Assembly (NCBI GenBank): GCA_913775525.1
Contig: CAJYLH010000019.1
Span: 1 to 56,649, forward strand
Direction of reading: 5' to 3'
DNA: 56,649 bases
DNA from: an uncultured Chryseobacterium sp.
GTDB lineage: Bacteria > Bacteroidota > Bacteroidia > Flavobacteriales > Weeksellaceae
The position numbers were made by a program, and so were the translations under genes. This document shows, in pieces, positions 35,303 through 44,839 of this stretch. A model generated the notes under the pieces. It saw nothing but the letters and a program-made list of their open reading frames with translations. It did no database searches and was not told where the DNA came from. Numbering within the stretch: position 1 is the first letter of the stretch; each line of letters starts with the position of its first letter.

Positions 35303-35698
35303 ATGAAAAATCAAATATTCAGAACGGTTAAAGAATGGTTGTTAGACTATGAGTTCAACATCACCCTGGAGGATGAGGCTCAGAGAATCTTAATCATTGA
35401 AAAAGAATCCAACGGAATCAAAAATATGATTTTGATTATTTCTGATTCCATCCTCATTATGGAGCAGTTTCTTTTTGAAATTAAAAATCCGTCGGAAACC
35501 ATTTACCGGTCATTATTAAAAAAGAACAGGGACATCGTACACGGTGCGTTTGCACTGGACCAGACGGGCAAAAGGGTTATTTTCCGGGATACCCTGCCTA
35601 CTGATAATATGGCACAGAATGAAGTAATGGCATCCATTAATTCACTGGGAATTCTGGTAGGGGAATTCAATAATGAAATGATTGAAATGAGTAAATAA
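35303..35698 (+). CDS. YbjN / CesT-Tir chaperone-like protein
   Basis: The ATG at 35303 gives 131 residues. An earlier in-frame TTG at 35285 lies only five bases past the predicted transcription start. The alpha-beta pattern VKEWLLDYEFNITLEDEAQR, MILIISDSILIMEQFLFEI and SETIYRSLLKKNRDIVHGAF fits the YbjN/type-III-secretion-chaperone-like fold. YbjN-like genes recur beside pspA-type genes in several phyla. It is the first gene of the cluster, 22 bases before pspA. It probably acts as a chaperone or adaptor for a partner in the membrane-stress complex; that role is inferred. Confidence 0.75.
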   Translation: MKNQIFRTVKEWLLDYEFNITLEDEAQRILIIEKESNGIKNMILIISDSILIMEQFLFEIKNPSETIYRSLLKKNRDIVHGAFALDQTGKRVIFRDTLPTDNMAQNEVMASINSLGILVGEFNNEMIEMSK

Positions 35699-35720
35699 AA
35701 TCACTTAAAAAAAAATCAAA

Positions 35721-36422
35721 ATGAACATTTTTGCACGATTATTCAAAATAGGAAAAGCTGAGGTCCACTCGGTGATCGACGGCTTTGAAGACCCCATCAA
35801 TCTGACTGAGCAGGGAATCAGGGAAATGAAAGAACAGCTGGTTAAAAGCACAGAGGCGCTTGCGCAGCTCAAGGCACTTTCAATAAGAAAGAAAAATGAA
35901 GCAGAAACTGAGCAGCAGACCGCCAAAGATTACTACAATAAAGCTGTTATCATAGTCCAGAAAGCAGAGAATGGTGAAGTGGATGCAACAGAAGCTGACC
36001 GCCTGGCCAAAGAGGCCCTGAAAAAACAGAGCTCAGCTCAGGAAAATTCGGTACACCTTGAAGGCGAGCATGCAAAGCTTCATGCTGAATGCGAAAAGAT
36101 GCAGGGAAACATCAACAACCTGAAGTCAAACATTTCTAAATGGGAGAACGAACTGAAAACACTTAAGGCAAGAGTCCAAGTAAGTGAGGCGACCCGCGAC
36201 ATCAATAAAAAAATGACCCTTATGGACACCGGAAGCACGGTCTCCATGCTTGAAAAGCTGAAAGAAAGAGTCATCCAGCAGGAAGCCCTGGCAGAAGCCT
36301 ATTCCGATATATCCAACGCAGGAAAAACAATTGATGACGAAATTGATGCCGTTGTCAATAACTCTGACATACAGGCTGAAGATGCCTTAAAAAAATTAAA
36401 AGAAACCCTTAAAAAGGACTAA
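35721..36422 (+). CDS. pspA: PspA/IM30 family membrane-stress protein
   Basis: This 233-residue, almost wholly helical protein starts with the amphipathic membrane-binding helix of PspA (MNIFARLFKIGKAEVHSVID). Long coiled-coil helices with LVKSTEALAQLKALSIRKKN and NIN...SNISKWENELKTLKARVQ follow. It is the size of other PspA/IM30/Vipp1 proteins (ESCRT-III-like polymers that stabilise leaky membranes). It is followed three bases later by a YqiJ-like membrane protein. The regulator-binding role of E. coli PspA need not apply, since no PspF is present. Confidence 0.87.
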   Translation: MNIFARLFKIGKAEVHSVIDGFEDPINLTEQGIREMKEQLVKSTEALAQLKALSIRKKNEAETEQQTAKDYYNKAVIIVQKAENGEVDATEADRLAKEALKKQSSAQENSVHLEGEHAKLHAECEKMQGNINNLKSNISKWENELKTLKARVQVSEATRDINKKMTLMDTGSTVSMLEKLKERVIQQEALAEAYSDISNAGKTIDDEIDAVVNNSDIQAEDALKKLKETLKKD

Positions 36423-36425
36423 ACG

Positions 36426-37073
36426 ATGACCTTTCAGGAATTTTTGGACGTCGCATTCTCACCCGTAAATACTGTTTTGAGCGTACTGCTTGCCATGACG
36501 GTAATTTACTGGCTGTTTACCATCCTGACGGGTTTGGATATTGACATCGGTATTGATTCGGATCTGGATGCAGACCTGGATGCTCCGGATGGACATATAC
36601 ACCTTTCGGACGACCCATCCATGTGGCTGCAGTTCCTCAAGTTCCTGAACCTGGATATTGTGCCCATGGCTTACTTCCTGACCATCAGTCTGCTGATCTC
36701 ATGGCTGATCTCTTTTTACCTTAATTTCTACCTTCCGCTTCCGACATGGCTGGGTGTAGTAATTCTGATTCCCATTTTGATTTCCAGTGTTTTGGTCACC
36801 AGGATCATCTTAAAACCTCTGACTCCGTTTTTCAGGGAGATCAACCATAAAGGTGAGAAAGCCTACGATTTTCTTGGAAGGCAGGGAAGGCTAAAGTCAG
36901 GCATCCAGGGAGATAAAATAGGTATGATGGAACTGTTCATCGGAAATGATCCTATGACGCTTATGGTAAAGAGCAAAGGCGGTAAACTGCTTGAGCACGG
37001 AGTATACGTGATGATTGTGGACGAAGAGCCTCATAAGCGGATATATTATGTAGAACGGATCATTCAAATCTGA
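36426..37073 (+). CDS. YqiJ-like (OB-fold) inner-membrane protein
   Basis: This 215-residue protein has a membrane helix near 15-37, an Asp-rich loop (DIDIGIDSDLDADLDAPDGH, 45-64), two further helices (about 80-126), and a C-terminal soluble OB-fold-like region (from YDFLGRQGRLKSGIQGDKIG to the end). This layout fits YqiJ/NfeD-type partners of flotillins. Its flotillin-like neighbour (YqiK) begins 107 bases downstream, as in the E. coli yqiJK pair. The Asp-rich loop could bind divalent ions, which is speculative. Confidence 0.75.
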   Translation: MTFQEFLDVAFSPVNTVLSVLLAMTVIYWLFTILTGLDIDIGIDSDLDADLDAPDGHIHLSDDPSMWLQFLKFLNLDIVPMAYFLTISLLISWLISFYLNFYLPLPTWLGVVILIPILISSVLVTRIILKPLTPFFREINHKGEKAYDFLGRQGRLKSGIQGDKIGMMELFIGNDPMTLMVKSKGGKLLEHGVYVMIVDEEPHKRIYYVERIIQI

Positions 37074-37180
37074 GAAGTGCCATGTTATATATCTTCTTCA
37101 TCATACTCAGTACGATCCTGAGCATGCTTTGCCATGCCTGATCATATAAATATATTTTCAAATAATTAAACTTTAAAACT

Positions 37181-39190
37181 ATGAATTTACCATTAATTAC
37201 AGGGATTATTGTTGCGGTAATCGCTTCAATCGGATTAATTTTCTGGGTGCTGTCCATGTACAAAAAAACCGTACAGGGCATTGTTATCCTCAGGACCGGA
37301 TATGGCGGAACAAAAGTATTTTTCAATGCCGGGATCGTGATCCCGATTATACACCGGATGGAGTCTATGGACATTTCCGTAAAAAAACTAGAAATTGCCA
37401 GAGAAGGAAGAGCCGGCCTGATCTGTAAAGACAATATGAGGGCAGATATCCAGGTGGCATTCTTTATCCGGGTGAATAAATCGGTGGATGATATCGTGAA
37501 TGTAGGACAGACGATAGGCTGCCAGAGGGCATCCGATATCCATACGCTGAGAGAATTATTCGAAGCTAAATTTTCGGAAGCACTGAAAACGGTAGGCAAA
37601 AAGTTTGAATTCATCGAACTGTATGAAGCGAGAAGTGAATTCCGTCAGGAAATCCTGGATATCATCGGGACAGACCTGAACGGATATGTCCTGGATGATT
37701 GTGCGATCGACTACCTGGAGCAGACTTCCATCGAAAGCCTGGATAAAGATAACATCCTGGATTCAGAAGGGATCAAAAAGATTACGGAATTAACCGCTAC
37801 CCAGAATATCAAAGCTAACCAGGTGCGCAGAGATGAGGAAAAAACCATCACCAAGCAGAACGTTGAGGCGAGGGAAGCCATTTTAGAGCTTGAAAAGCAG
37901 CTGGCTGAAAAAGAAGAATCCCAGAAAAGAGAGGTAGCCAACATCAAAGCACGCGAAAACGCCGAGATCCTGAAAGTCAATGAAGAAGAAAGGCTGAAGT
38001 ATGAGACGGTACGTATAGCGACCGAAGAAAAACTTCAGATCGCCGAAGAAAATAAACTGAGACAGGTGGTGATTGCGGCTAAAAATAAAGAACGTGCCGA
38101 CCTGGTTGAAACAGAGCGCGTGCAGAAAGATAAAATGCTGGAAGCCACAGAAAGGGAAAGAATTGTTTCCCTGGCCCAGATTGAAAAGGAAAAAGCGATC
38201 GAGCTGGAAAAGAAAAACATCCAGGATGCCATCCGTGAGCGTTTAACCATGGAAAAAACAGTCGTAGAAGAACAGCAGGTGATCAAAGATCTGGAAGCCT
38301 TCAAGACAGCGGACAGAATGAAGCAGGTAGAAATTACACTGGCCAACCAGGAAGCCGAAAAGAAGCTGATTCAGGAAACAAAAGCTGCCGAAGCAAGGAA
38401 ATTAGCGGCTGAAAAAGATGCCCAGAAATACGTCATCGAAGCCCAGGCGAAGAGGGATGCAGCCGAAAAAGAAGCGGAGGCCCGTAAAATAATCGCTGAC
38501 GCCAAAGCCAAAGAAGAAGCCACAGTGGGATTGTCTGAAGCCCAGGTCCTTCATGCAAAAGCCGACGCTGCCGAAAGACAGGGAATTGTGGAAGCTGTGG
38601 TCATAGAGAAAAAGGCAGATGCCATTAAAAAAGAAGGCATCGCCCAGGCAGAGGTCATCAAAGAAAAAGCGCTGGCAGAAGCTGCCGGAATTACCGAAAA
38701 GGCAGAAGCCATGAAAAAGCTGAATGACGCAGGAAAAGACCACGAAGAGTTCAGGCTTACCCTGGCAAAAGAAAAAGAGGTGGAACTGGCCCAAATCTCC
38801 ATCCAGAAGGACATCGCCCAGGCTCAGGCTGAAGTATTGTCGCAAGCGTTCAAGTCTGCAAAAATTGATATCGTAGGTGGTGACAACACTTTCTTTGACA
38901 ATGTGGTCCGCCAGGTTTCGGCAGGAAAAGGATTGGATAAATTCATCAGCCACAGTGAAAATGCGCAGCTGGTGAAAGAAAACCTCTTAGGCGACGGTGA
39001 AAACATTATTGAAAAAGTAATGGGAATGGTTGATAAATACAACATTTCATCTGAAGACATCAAAAACATGAGCATTGCAAGCCTGATCTTTAAGCTGAAC
39101 GGCGTAGCCGACAAGCAGGAAAGAGGCCTTCTTGACAGGGCGATGGACATGGCAAAAAATTTAGGGATTGACCAGAAGCCTATCAGATAA
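37181..39190 (+). CDS. YqiK-like flotillin / Band 7 protein
   Basis: This 669-residue protein has one N-terminal membrane helix (about 3-24), then an SPFH/Band 7 domain (about 30-200, with GGTKVFFNAGIVIPIIHRME). A long Ala/Glu/Lys-rich coiled coil (about 215-560) holds repeated EKAxAEA patterns, and a C-terminal domain follows. It matches flotillins of the YqiK type (usually about 550 residues; this one is longer). Flotillins organise membrane microdomains and oligomerise into large cages. Together with PspA and YqiJ it probably builds a membrane-stress scaffold. Confidence 0.88.
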   Translation: MNLPLITGIIVAVIASIGLIFWVLSMYKKTVQGIVILRTGYGGTKVFFNAGIVIPIIHRMESMDISVKKLEIAREGRAGLICKDNMRADIQVAFFIRVNKSVDDIVNVGQTIGCQRASDIHTLRELFEAKFSEALKTVGKKFEFIELYEARSEFRQEILDIIGTDLNGYVLDDCAIDYLEQTSIESLDKDNILDSEGIKKITELTATQNIKANQVRRDEEKTITKQNVEAREAILELEKQLAEKEESQKREVANIKARENAEILKVNEEERLKYETVRIATEEKLQIAEENKLRQVVIAAKNKERADLVETERVQKDKMLEATERERIVSLAQIEKEKAIELEKKNIQDAIRERLTMEKTVVEEQQVIKDLEAFKTADRMKQVEITLANQEAEKKLIQETKAAEARKLAAEKDAQKYVIEAQAKRDAAEKEAEARKIIADAKAKEEATVGLSEAQVLHAKADAAERQGIVEAVVIEKKADAIKKEGIAQAEVIKEKALAEAAGITEKAEAMKKLNDAGKDHEEFRLTLAKEKEVELAQISIQKDIAQAQAEVLSQAFKSAKIDIVGGDNTFFDNVVRQVSAGKGLDKFISHSENAQLVKENLLGDGENIIEKVMGMVDKYNISSEDIKNMSIASLIFKLNGVADKQERGLLDRAMDMAKNLGIDQKPIR

Positions 39191-39210
39191 AGTACAATTA
39201 GTTATAGGGT

Positions 39211-39249
39211 AAACTCTCATTGTTTTCTTTTATGATACTCTGAGAGTTT
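39211..39249 (+). terminator. Hairpin between the flotillin and ATPase genes
   Basis: AAACTCTCA (39211-39219) pairs with TGAGAGTTT (39241-39249) across a 21-nt loop, followed by TTTTC. It may partly stop transcription and so lower expression of the downstream ATPase, or it may be a processing site. Confidence 0.5.
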
Positions 39250-39332
39250 TCATCCTGCCTGATGTGACCGAAAGCATTGCAGCACAAAGGTGACAGCCTG
39301 AAAAGGGCAATAACATTTTAACATCTTATACT

Positions 39333-42300
39333 ATGTCAGAACAATTACATTCAGGGACATATGAAATCATACAGAGCCGTCTGAACGAGCAGAAAAGCGA
39401 CCTTATCCAAAGGCTTCAGAAGCTGAATGAAAAACGTAAAGAGATTTTCGGCGGAGTCGATTTTTCACTCATCGCCAATGAAAGGATCTCTACGGATCAT
39501 ACCTGTGTCGCCAAAGATATTTTTTCACTGGATCATATCCTGATTTTCGGGTCCAATGCCCATCTGGGCTTACAGACAGAAATCAACATCACGGATGTTT
39601 TCTCAGTCTATACCATCAACAATGGCCGTTTCGAACCCCAGGATGCTTTCTTAATACATGACGAAACGTTTATTGACGAGTTTAAAAACCTGTACAAATA
39701 CTACAGGAATACCTTTTTTGCACGTTTCCATTTCACTGAAAACTATCTGTATATGGTTTTCCAGCTGTCTGAAAGCCCTTCAGACACCAAAGCGTTCAAA
39801 TGGCTGATCAAAGATTCACGGCTTACGTATGTGGACTCACGGAGTGGATCCGAAGTTAGCTATCCGCCGCAGCATGATTTTGTATGGACAAAAGCAACCA
39901 GGGATATGCAGCGAAGCGGGAAATTCCCACACGTTTCCCTGGCAGACAAGGTCTTTGTAGAATCCATAGGCGGTGACCTGACGATAAAAATTGAAGACAA
40001 TACCGATACGGGCAAGGGGATTTATTCCGAAGATGTCACTCATAAAGACCAGAACCTGGATGATGCGGAAATCCATTTCTGCGACCTGGACAATCTTGTG
40101 CTCTTCAAAATCAAACCCTACCAGGAAGCGGAAAGATATTTCATTTATAATCATAAGGAAAAAACAGTTTCAAGGGTTGATACCTTGAAACACTCGGCCG
40201 TCCTGCTTCCGGAAAACCAGGGCGTCCTGTTTTCAAACGGATATGCTTTGCAGACCGGCGGACTCAAGGTTATTTCCCAGGATGTTAACCGGCTTCATTA
40301 CCTGAAAACCGTCCAGGAGCCTAACGGTGAAAATTTCATGTATGTTTTCTATGATGACAAAACGAATAATTACCAGCTGATTTCCTACAACATCATTACC
40401 CAGACGATTGAAACACCGATCCGGTGCAGCGGCTATACGCTGCTTAACGACGGAAAACTCATATACCTGCGGGAAAGCCTGGAGACCACCAAACACCACC
40501 TGGCGCAGATCTGGCAGACACCTTATGCCAAGGAACTCCTTCCGGATACGGCTCAGTCAGGCACACTCCTCTATAAGATTGGCAATAAGGATATTGTACG
40601 GGTTATGGCGGAAAGCCAGGAACTGATTACCCTGCTCAATAAGAAAGATTCTTACAGCGGACTGTATGATGACATCGTAAAACTCTCTACCACGATTTTA
40701 GATGCCTACTACTTCCTGGACCAGGAAGAGGTGGAAAGCCTCGACCGCCCTCTGAAAGAAATCAGGAATATTGCCCACTCTGCCATCAACGAATATGAGA
40801 AAGTCGTCGAGCAGAAGAAAAATACGGGCGAAGCGATTGAAAAAATAAAATCGGACTGTGAGAAGGTGTTAGATGATACCAAAAGGATTCACTATACCCA
40901 ACTGACAGAATACATCGATATGCTTTCCCGCATCAGGGCACTGCGCGGTGAAATTACCGGGGCACGGGAACTGAAATATGCAGACTCGGCTGTTCTTGAT
41001 GCACTGGAAGAATCCCTTGCTGCAAGATCGGAGGAACTCTCCGGTGCTTGTGTGAACTTCCTTCTTCAGGAGGATGCACTTCTTCCCTATCAGAACAGGG
41101 CCAATCAGATCTCAGAAGCTATTAACAATATACAGAAAGCCGTTGAATCAAAAACGATTGAGGAAGAAATCAACAACCTGTCCGGGCAACTTGAACTGCT
41201 TGTAGATATAGTTAATAACCTTAAAATTGAAGATACTTCACAGTCAACTCAGATCATTGAGAATATTTCGGTCATTTTTGCAAGACTGAACCAGGAAAGG
41301 CTAGAACTGTCCAAGAGGAAAAGAGAAGTTTCAGGCAAAGAATTGTCTGCGGATTTCCAGGCTCAGATGACTTTATTTGACCAGTCGGTCATTAACTTCC
41401 TTGAACTGTCCCAGACACCTGAGAAATGCGACGACTACCTGACCAAACTATCCATCCAGCTGGAAGAAATGGAGACGAGATTTGTTGATTTCGATGAATT
41501 TGTTCAGAAAATCGGTGAAAAACGGGAAGAAGTGTACGGCCATTTTCAGAATAAAAGAGTTCAGTTGACCGAAGCCAGGAACAGACGCACCCAGCGCCTG
41601 TATGACTCTGCCCAGCGGATCTTAAAATCTGTTCAGACCAAAGCGGAATCCTTCGGTTCCGAGAATGAGATCAACGGCTATTTTGCTACTGATTTAATGG
41701 TTGAGAAAGTCAGGGATCTTTCAAGGCAGCTGATGGAGCTGGACGATTCTGCTAAAGCGGAAGAAATTCAAACCGTGCTTAAGACTTCCCAGCAGGAATC
41801 AGCAAGAAAACTGAAAGATAAAAAGGAGATCTATGCAGACGGAGACCATGTGATTGCATTAGGGGATTATAAATTTGCGGTCAACCGTCAGAAGCTAGAC
41901 CTCACCCTGGTCATGAGGAATGCGCAGTACTATTATCACCTTACAGGAACGGCATTTTATGAACCTTTGCACTTTGAAGCCCTTTCAGAATATAAGGAAG
42001 TCTGGAATCAGGAATATATTTCGGAAAACGATCACGTGAAACGTTTTGAATATCTGGCATGGAATGTCTTTTCGCAAAATAAAGGCATTATTTCTGAAGA
42101 AAATAACCGGATAGCCATTCAGCAGTTCATGACGGAACACTTCGGGGAAGGCCTGGTAAAAGGGATCCACGATGAAGATGCACTGACCATCGTTTTAAAA
42201 CTCCAGCAGATGGCCAATGAACTGGGCCTGATGCAGTATACTTTTAAAGAAAGGGCTTTAGCGCACCTGTTCTGGTATTTCCTGAATACGGAAAAAAAAG

Positions 42301-44144
42301 TCTATTACCAAAAACAGTTTGAAGCTGCAGACCTGATTTCCACATCGTTTACAACCGATAACGGTTTTCTGCACCTCACTAAAGAACTGTCAGAGGAGCT
42401 CAGGTCATTCGTTCACCATACCCAGCTGTTTACAGGCGTTAATGAAGTGAATGCAGCTGTTTATCTCAGAAAAGAAGATAAGATGGCATTTCTGGTTTCA
42501 GAAAAAGCAGGCTCATTGTATGCAATGTTTTTAAAAGACCTGAAAGAAAAAGGCAAAGACCTGGAATTTACCGACCAGCTGAATGGATTAAAGCAATACC
42601 CTGCGGCGTGTTTCTCCATTGCAGAAAGTGCCCTGAATGCTTTCTTACAAAACACTGAGACAGAGTTTGACGATGATGTTAAAAAAGAAGCAGCCGTTTT
42701 CCTGGTAACACAGGATTTTGATGCTAAAAATATTCTCCATACCAGTTACGAAACCGTTTTGAAGGACCTGAAGTCCTTGGAGAAAGATGCTGATTATCCT
42801 TTAAACTATTACGCTTTCACTTCCCGCTTATCCCATTTTAACGAATCGATTGTCCCAAAATACAGACAGCTTCAGGAGCTCAAGGCAAAATGGGTACAGG
42901 AAAAAAAGAAAGCTCTGAAAATTGACACATTCAAATCTCAGGTCTTAAGTTCTTTCGTAAGGAACAGGCTGATCAATGAAGTGTATTTTCCGCTGATTGG
43001 AGCTAATCTGGCCAAGCAGCTGGGGACAGCAGGCCATGACAAGCGCACCGACAGGATGGGCATGCTGCTTCTGGTCTCCCCTCCCGGGTATGGAAAGACA
43101 ACGTTGATGGAATACATGGCAGACCGGATGGGATTGGTTTTTATGAAAATCAACGGGCCGTCAATTGGTCATGATATCGTTTCCACAGACCCTGCTGAAG
43201 CAAAAAATGCCGGCGCCAAACAGGAACTGGAAAAATTAAACCTGGCACTGGAGATGGGTGACAATGTCATGCTGTATCTGGATGACATCCAGCACTGCAA
43301 TGCTGAATTTTTGCAGAAGTTCATTTCGCTAGCGGACGGACAGAGGAAAATTGAAGGCATTTACAATGGCGAGAGCAAAACATATGACCTGAGATCAAAA
43401 CGGTTCTGCCTGGTGATGGCCGGAAATCCTTATACGGAAAGCGGAGAAAAATTCAGCATTCCTGATATGCTGGCCAACCGTTCCGACACCTATAACCTGG
43501 GAGAGATTTCAGGCAGCAAGGCGGAATTGTTCGATTTAAGCTTAATAGAAAATGCCCTGACCTCCAATGAATACCTTAACCGGTTGACACAATACGGAAT
43601 GGAAAATCTTTACCACCTCTATGACAGCATCCAAGCCGGTTCACTGAATGTAGACCTGACAGGAAATTTCAGTCCGAATGAAATTTCAGACTTCAGGAAA
43701 GTACTTGAGAACAGTCTGAAAATAAGGGATATCGTCCTCAAAGTCAATAAACAGTATATCGCTTCCGCAGCAATGGCTGATGAGTACAGGAATGAACCCC
43801 CCTTCAAGCTTCAGGGCTCTTACCGGAATATGAATAAGCTGATGACACAGGTACAGCCGATCCTGAAAGATGAAGAAGTCATTCAGGTCGTATTGAATCA
43901 TTACCAGAACGAATCCCAGACCTTAACTACGGGAGCGGAATCAAACATGCTCAAGCTGAAGGAAATGATGAACCTTATTTCTGAAGATGAGGCTCTGCGA
44001 TGGAATGAAATAAAAAAAACATTCCTTAAAAACAAAAGTATAAAAGGTTTTGGCGAAAATGACCGGATGGCCCAGGTGATTGCCATGCTGGCTCAGTTCA
44101 GCGAAGGCCTGACCGGAATACAAGAGGTTTTAAAAAAGAGCTGA
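39333..44144 (+). CDS. Giant AAA+ ATPase of the DNA-repair-ATPase type, Psp-cluster partner
   Basis: This 1603-residue cytosolic protein has a beta-rich N-terminal third (repeated beta-strand blocks up to about 420), a long coiled-coil middle (about 430-830), and a helical region with YADGDHVIALGDYKFAVNRQ. The C-terminal AAA+ module has Walker A SPPGYGKTT (about 1249-1257), Walker B MLYLDDIQ (about 1309-1316), sensor-1-like VMAGN and an Arg-finger-like DMLANRSDTYNLG. Proteins of this layout are often labelled DNA repair ATPase, without proven repair function. It closes the cluster, 142 bases past the flotillin gene. A remodelling role at the membrane is inferred. Confidence 0.75.
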   Translation: MSEQLHSGTYEIIQSRLNEQKSDLIQRLQKLNEKRKEIFGGVDFSLIANERISTDHTCVAKDIFSLDHILIFGSNAHLGLQTEINITDVFSVYTINNGRFEPQDAFLIHDETFIDEFKNLYKYYRNTFFARFHFTENYLYMVFQLSESPSDTKAFKWLIKDSRLTYVDSRSGSEVSYPPQHDFVWTKATRDMQRSGKFPHVSLADKVFVESIGGDLTIKIEDNTDTGKGIYSEDVTHKDQNLDDAEIHFCDLDNLVLFKIKPYQEAERYFIYNHKEKTVSRVDTLKHSAVLLPENQGVLFSNGYALQTGGLKVISQDVNRLHYLKTVQEPNGENFMYVFYDDKTNNYQLISYNIITQTIETPIRCSGYTLLNDGKLIYLRESLETTKHHLAQIWQTPYAKELLPDTAQSGTLLYKIGNKDIVRVMAESQELITLLNKKDSYSGLYDDIVKLSTTILDAYYFLDQEEVESLDRPLKEIRNIAHSAINEYEKVVEQKKNTGEAIEKIKSDCEKVLDDTKRIHYTQLTEYIDMLSRIRALRGEITGARELKYADSAVLDALEESLAARSEELSGACVNFLLQEDALLPYQNRANQISEAINNIQKAVESKTIEEEINNLSGQLELLVDIVNNLKIEDTSQSTQIIENISVIFARLNQERLELSKRKREVSGKELSADFQAQMTLFDQSVINFLELSQTPEKCDDYLTKLSIQLEEMETRFVDFDEFVQKIGEKREEVYGHFQNKRVQLTEARNRRTQRLYDSAQRILKSVQTKAESFGSENEINGYFATDLMVEKVRDLSRQLMELDDSAKAEEIQTVLKTSQQESARKLKDKKEIYADGDHVIALGDYKFAVNRQKLDLTLVMRNAQYYYHLTGTAFYEPLHFEALSEYKEVWNQEYISENDHVKRFEYLAWNVFSQNKGIISEENNRIAIQQFMTEHFGEGLVKGIHDEDALTIVLKLQQMANELGLMQYTFKERALAHLFWYFLNTEKKVYYQKQFEAADLISTSFTTDNGFLHLTKELSEELRSFVHHTQLFTGVNEVNAAVYLRKEDKMAFLVSEKAGSLYAMFLKDLKEKGKDLEFTDQLNGLKQYPAACFSIAESALNAFLQNTETEFDDDVKKEAAVFLVTQDFDAKNILHTSYETVLKDLKSLEKDADYPLNYYAFTSRLSHFNESIVPKYRQLQELKAKWVQEKKKALKIDTFKSQVLSSFVRNRLINEVYFPLIGANLAKQLGTAGHDKRTDRMGMLLLVSPPGYGKTTLMEYMADRMGLVFMKINGPSIGHDIVSTDPAEAKNAGAKQELEKLNLALEMGDNVMLYLDDIQHCNAEFLQKFISLADGQRKIEGIYNGESKTYDLRSKRFCLVMAGNPYTESGEKFSIPDMLANRSDTYNLGEISGSKAELFDLSLIENALTSNEYLNRLTQYGMENLYHLYDSIQAGSLNVDLTGNFSPNEISDFRKVLENSLKIRDIVLKVNKQYIASAAMADEYRNEPPFKLQGSYRNMNKLMTQVQPILKDEEVIQVVLNHYQNESQTLTTGAESNMLKLKEMMNLISEDEALRWNEIKKTFLKNKSIKGFGENDRMAQVIAMLAQFSEGLTGIQEVLKKS

Positions 44145-44161
44145 GAAGATTCTTTTATGAG

Positions 44162-44196
44162 ATCAAAAAACTGCACATTCAGTGCAGTTTTTTGAT
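44162..44196 (+). terminator. Terminator of the PspA-type cluster
   Basis: A perfect 15-bp stem (ATCAAAAAACTGCAC / GTGCAGTTTTTTGAT) around ATTCA, 18 bases after the ATPase stop, with a T-run inside its right arm. Confidence 0.85.
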
Positions 44197-44839
44197 TATT
44201 GTGGGTTCTAATAATTTTCATTCTGTTATTCATGATCAATCAACCAATACTTCTTTTCCCAATATTGATTATGCAGGCAGTACTTTTGAAGACTGGATTT
44301 TTAAGGTTTCTTTGAGCCAACTTCATAGTAACGGAGAGTTTTTAGGATTTCCACATGATTACAGTCGGATATTTTTTAGTTAGTACTAATACATCCATTT
44401 TCTTTTCTGGAAGGTCACGGAACGCATAGAGATAAAATAATCTGAGCCCTCCGGGTCTTCTGTTCTCGCCGGTGATATTTCAAGCTATTCTTAGCAGAAT
44501 CACCGTTTGGAACTGCTTAAACAGTGTTATATCAGAATAACCTGATTCGTGCACGGTCAGGAAACAAATAGCACACAAAAAAAAGGATGACCGACTGTTG
44601 ATCAGGTCTCTCAGACCCCTCTTTTTTAAGGTAATTCTAAGGCATGTAAGCTGATTATTCCCTGTTCATCTGGCTTAGCGCATATTCTTTCTGATTTTAA
44701 TGATATTTAATTCATTGAAGATGAACAGATAAGATTTGCAATCACCTGTACTCCCCCTGTTTTCCCCATTTAATAGTCATTTGCGGCTTTATTTAGCCCT
44801 TAATTTGCCTATCTTTGCAAAAATTTTATACGCTTTATA
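44197..44839. other. Intergenic region before the lectin-like genes
   Basis: A 63-codon frame starting with TTG at 44192 (… STNTSFPNIDYAGSTFEDW …) overlaps the terminator and has no recognised motif, so it is rejected as a gene. The rest holds no open frame. A short inverted element CAGGTCT...AGACCC lies near 44603-44619. Confidence 0.4.

Noticed and set aside
37082-37141. 19-residue hydrophobic frame (MLYIFFIILSTILSMLCHA) between the YqiJ- and YqiK-like genes
   Set aside because: It lies eight bases after the YqiJ stop, but it is very short, has no overlap coupling, and hydrophobic frames of this size arise by chance.
44192-44383. 63-codon frame after the ATPase terminator
   Set aside because: It starts with TTG inside the terminator hairpin and has no recognisable motif or neighbour.
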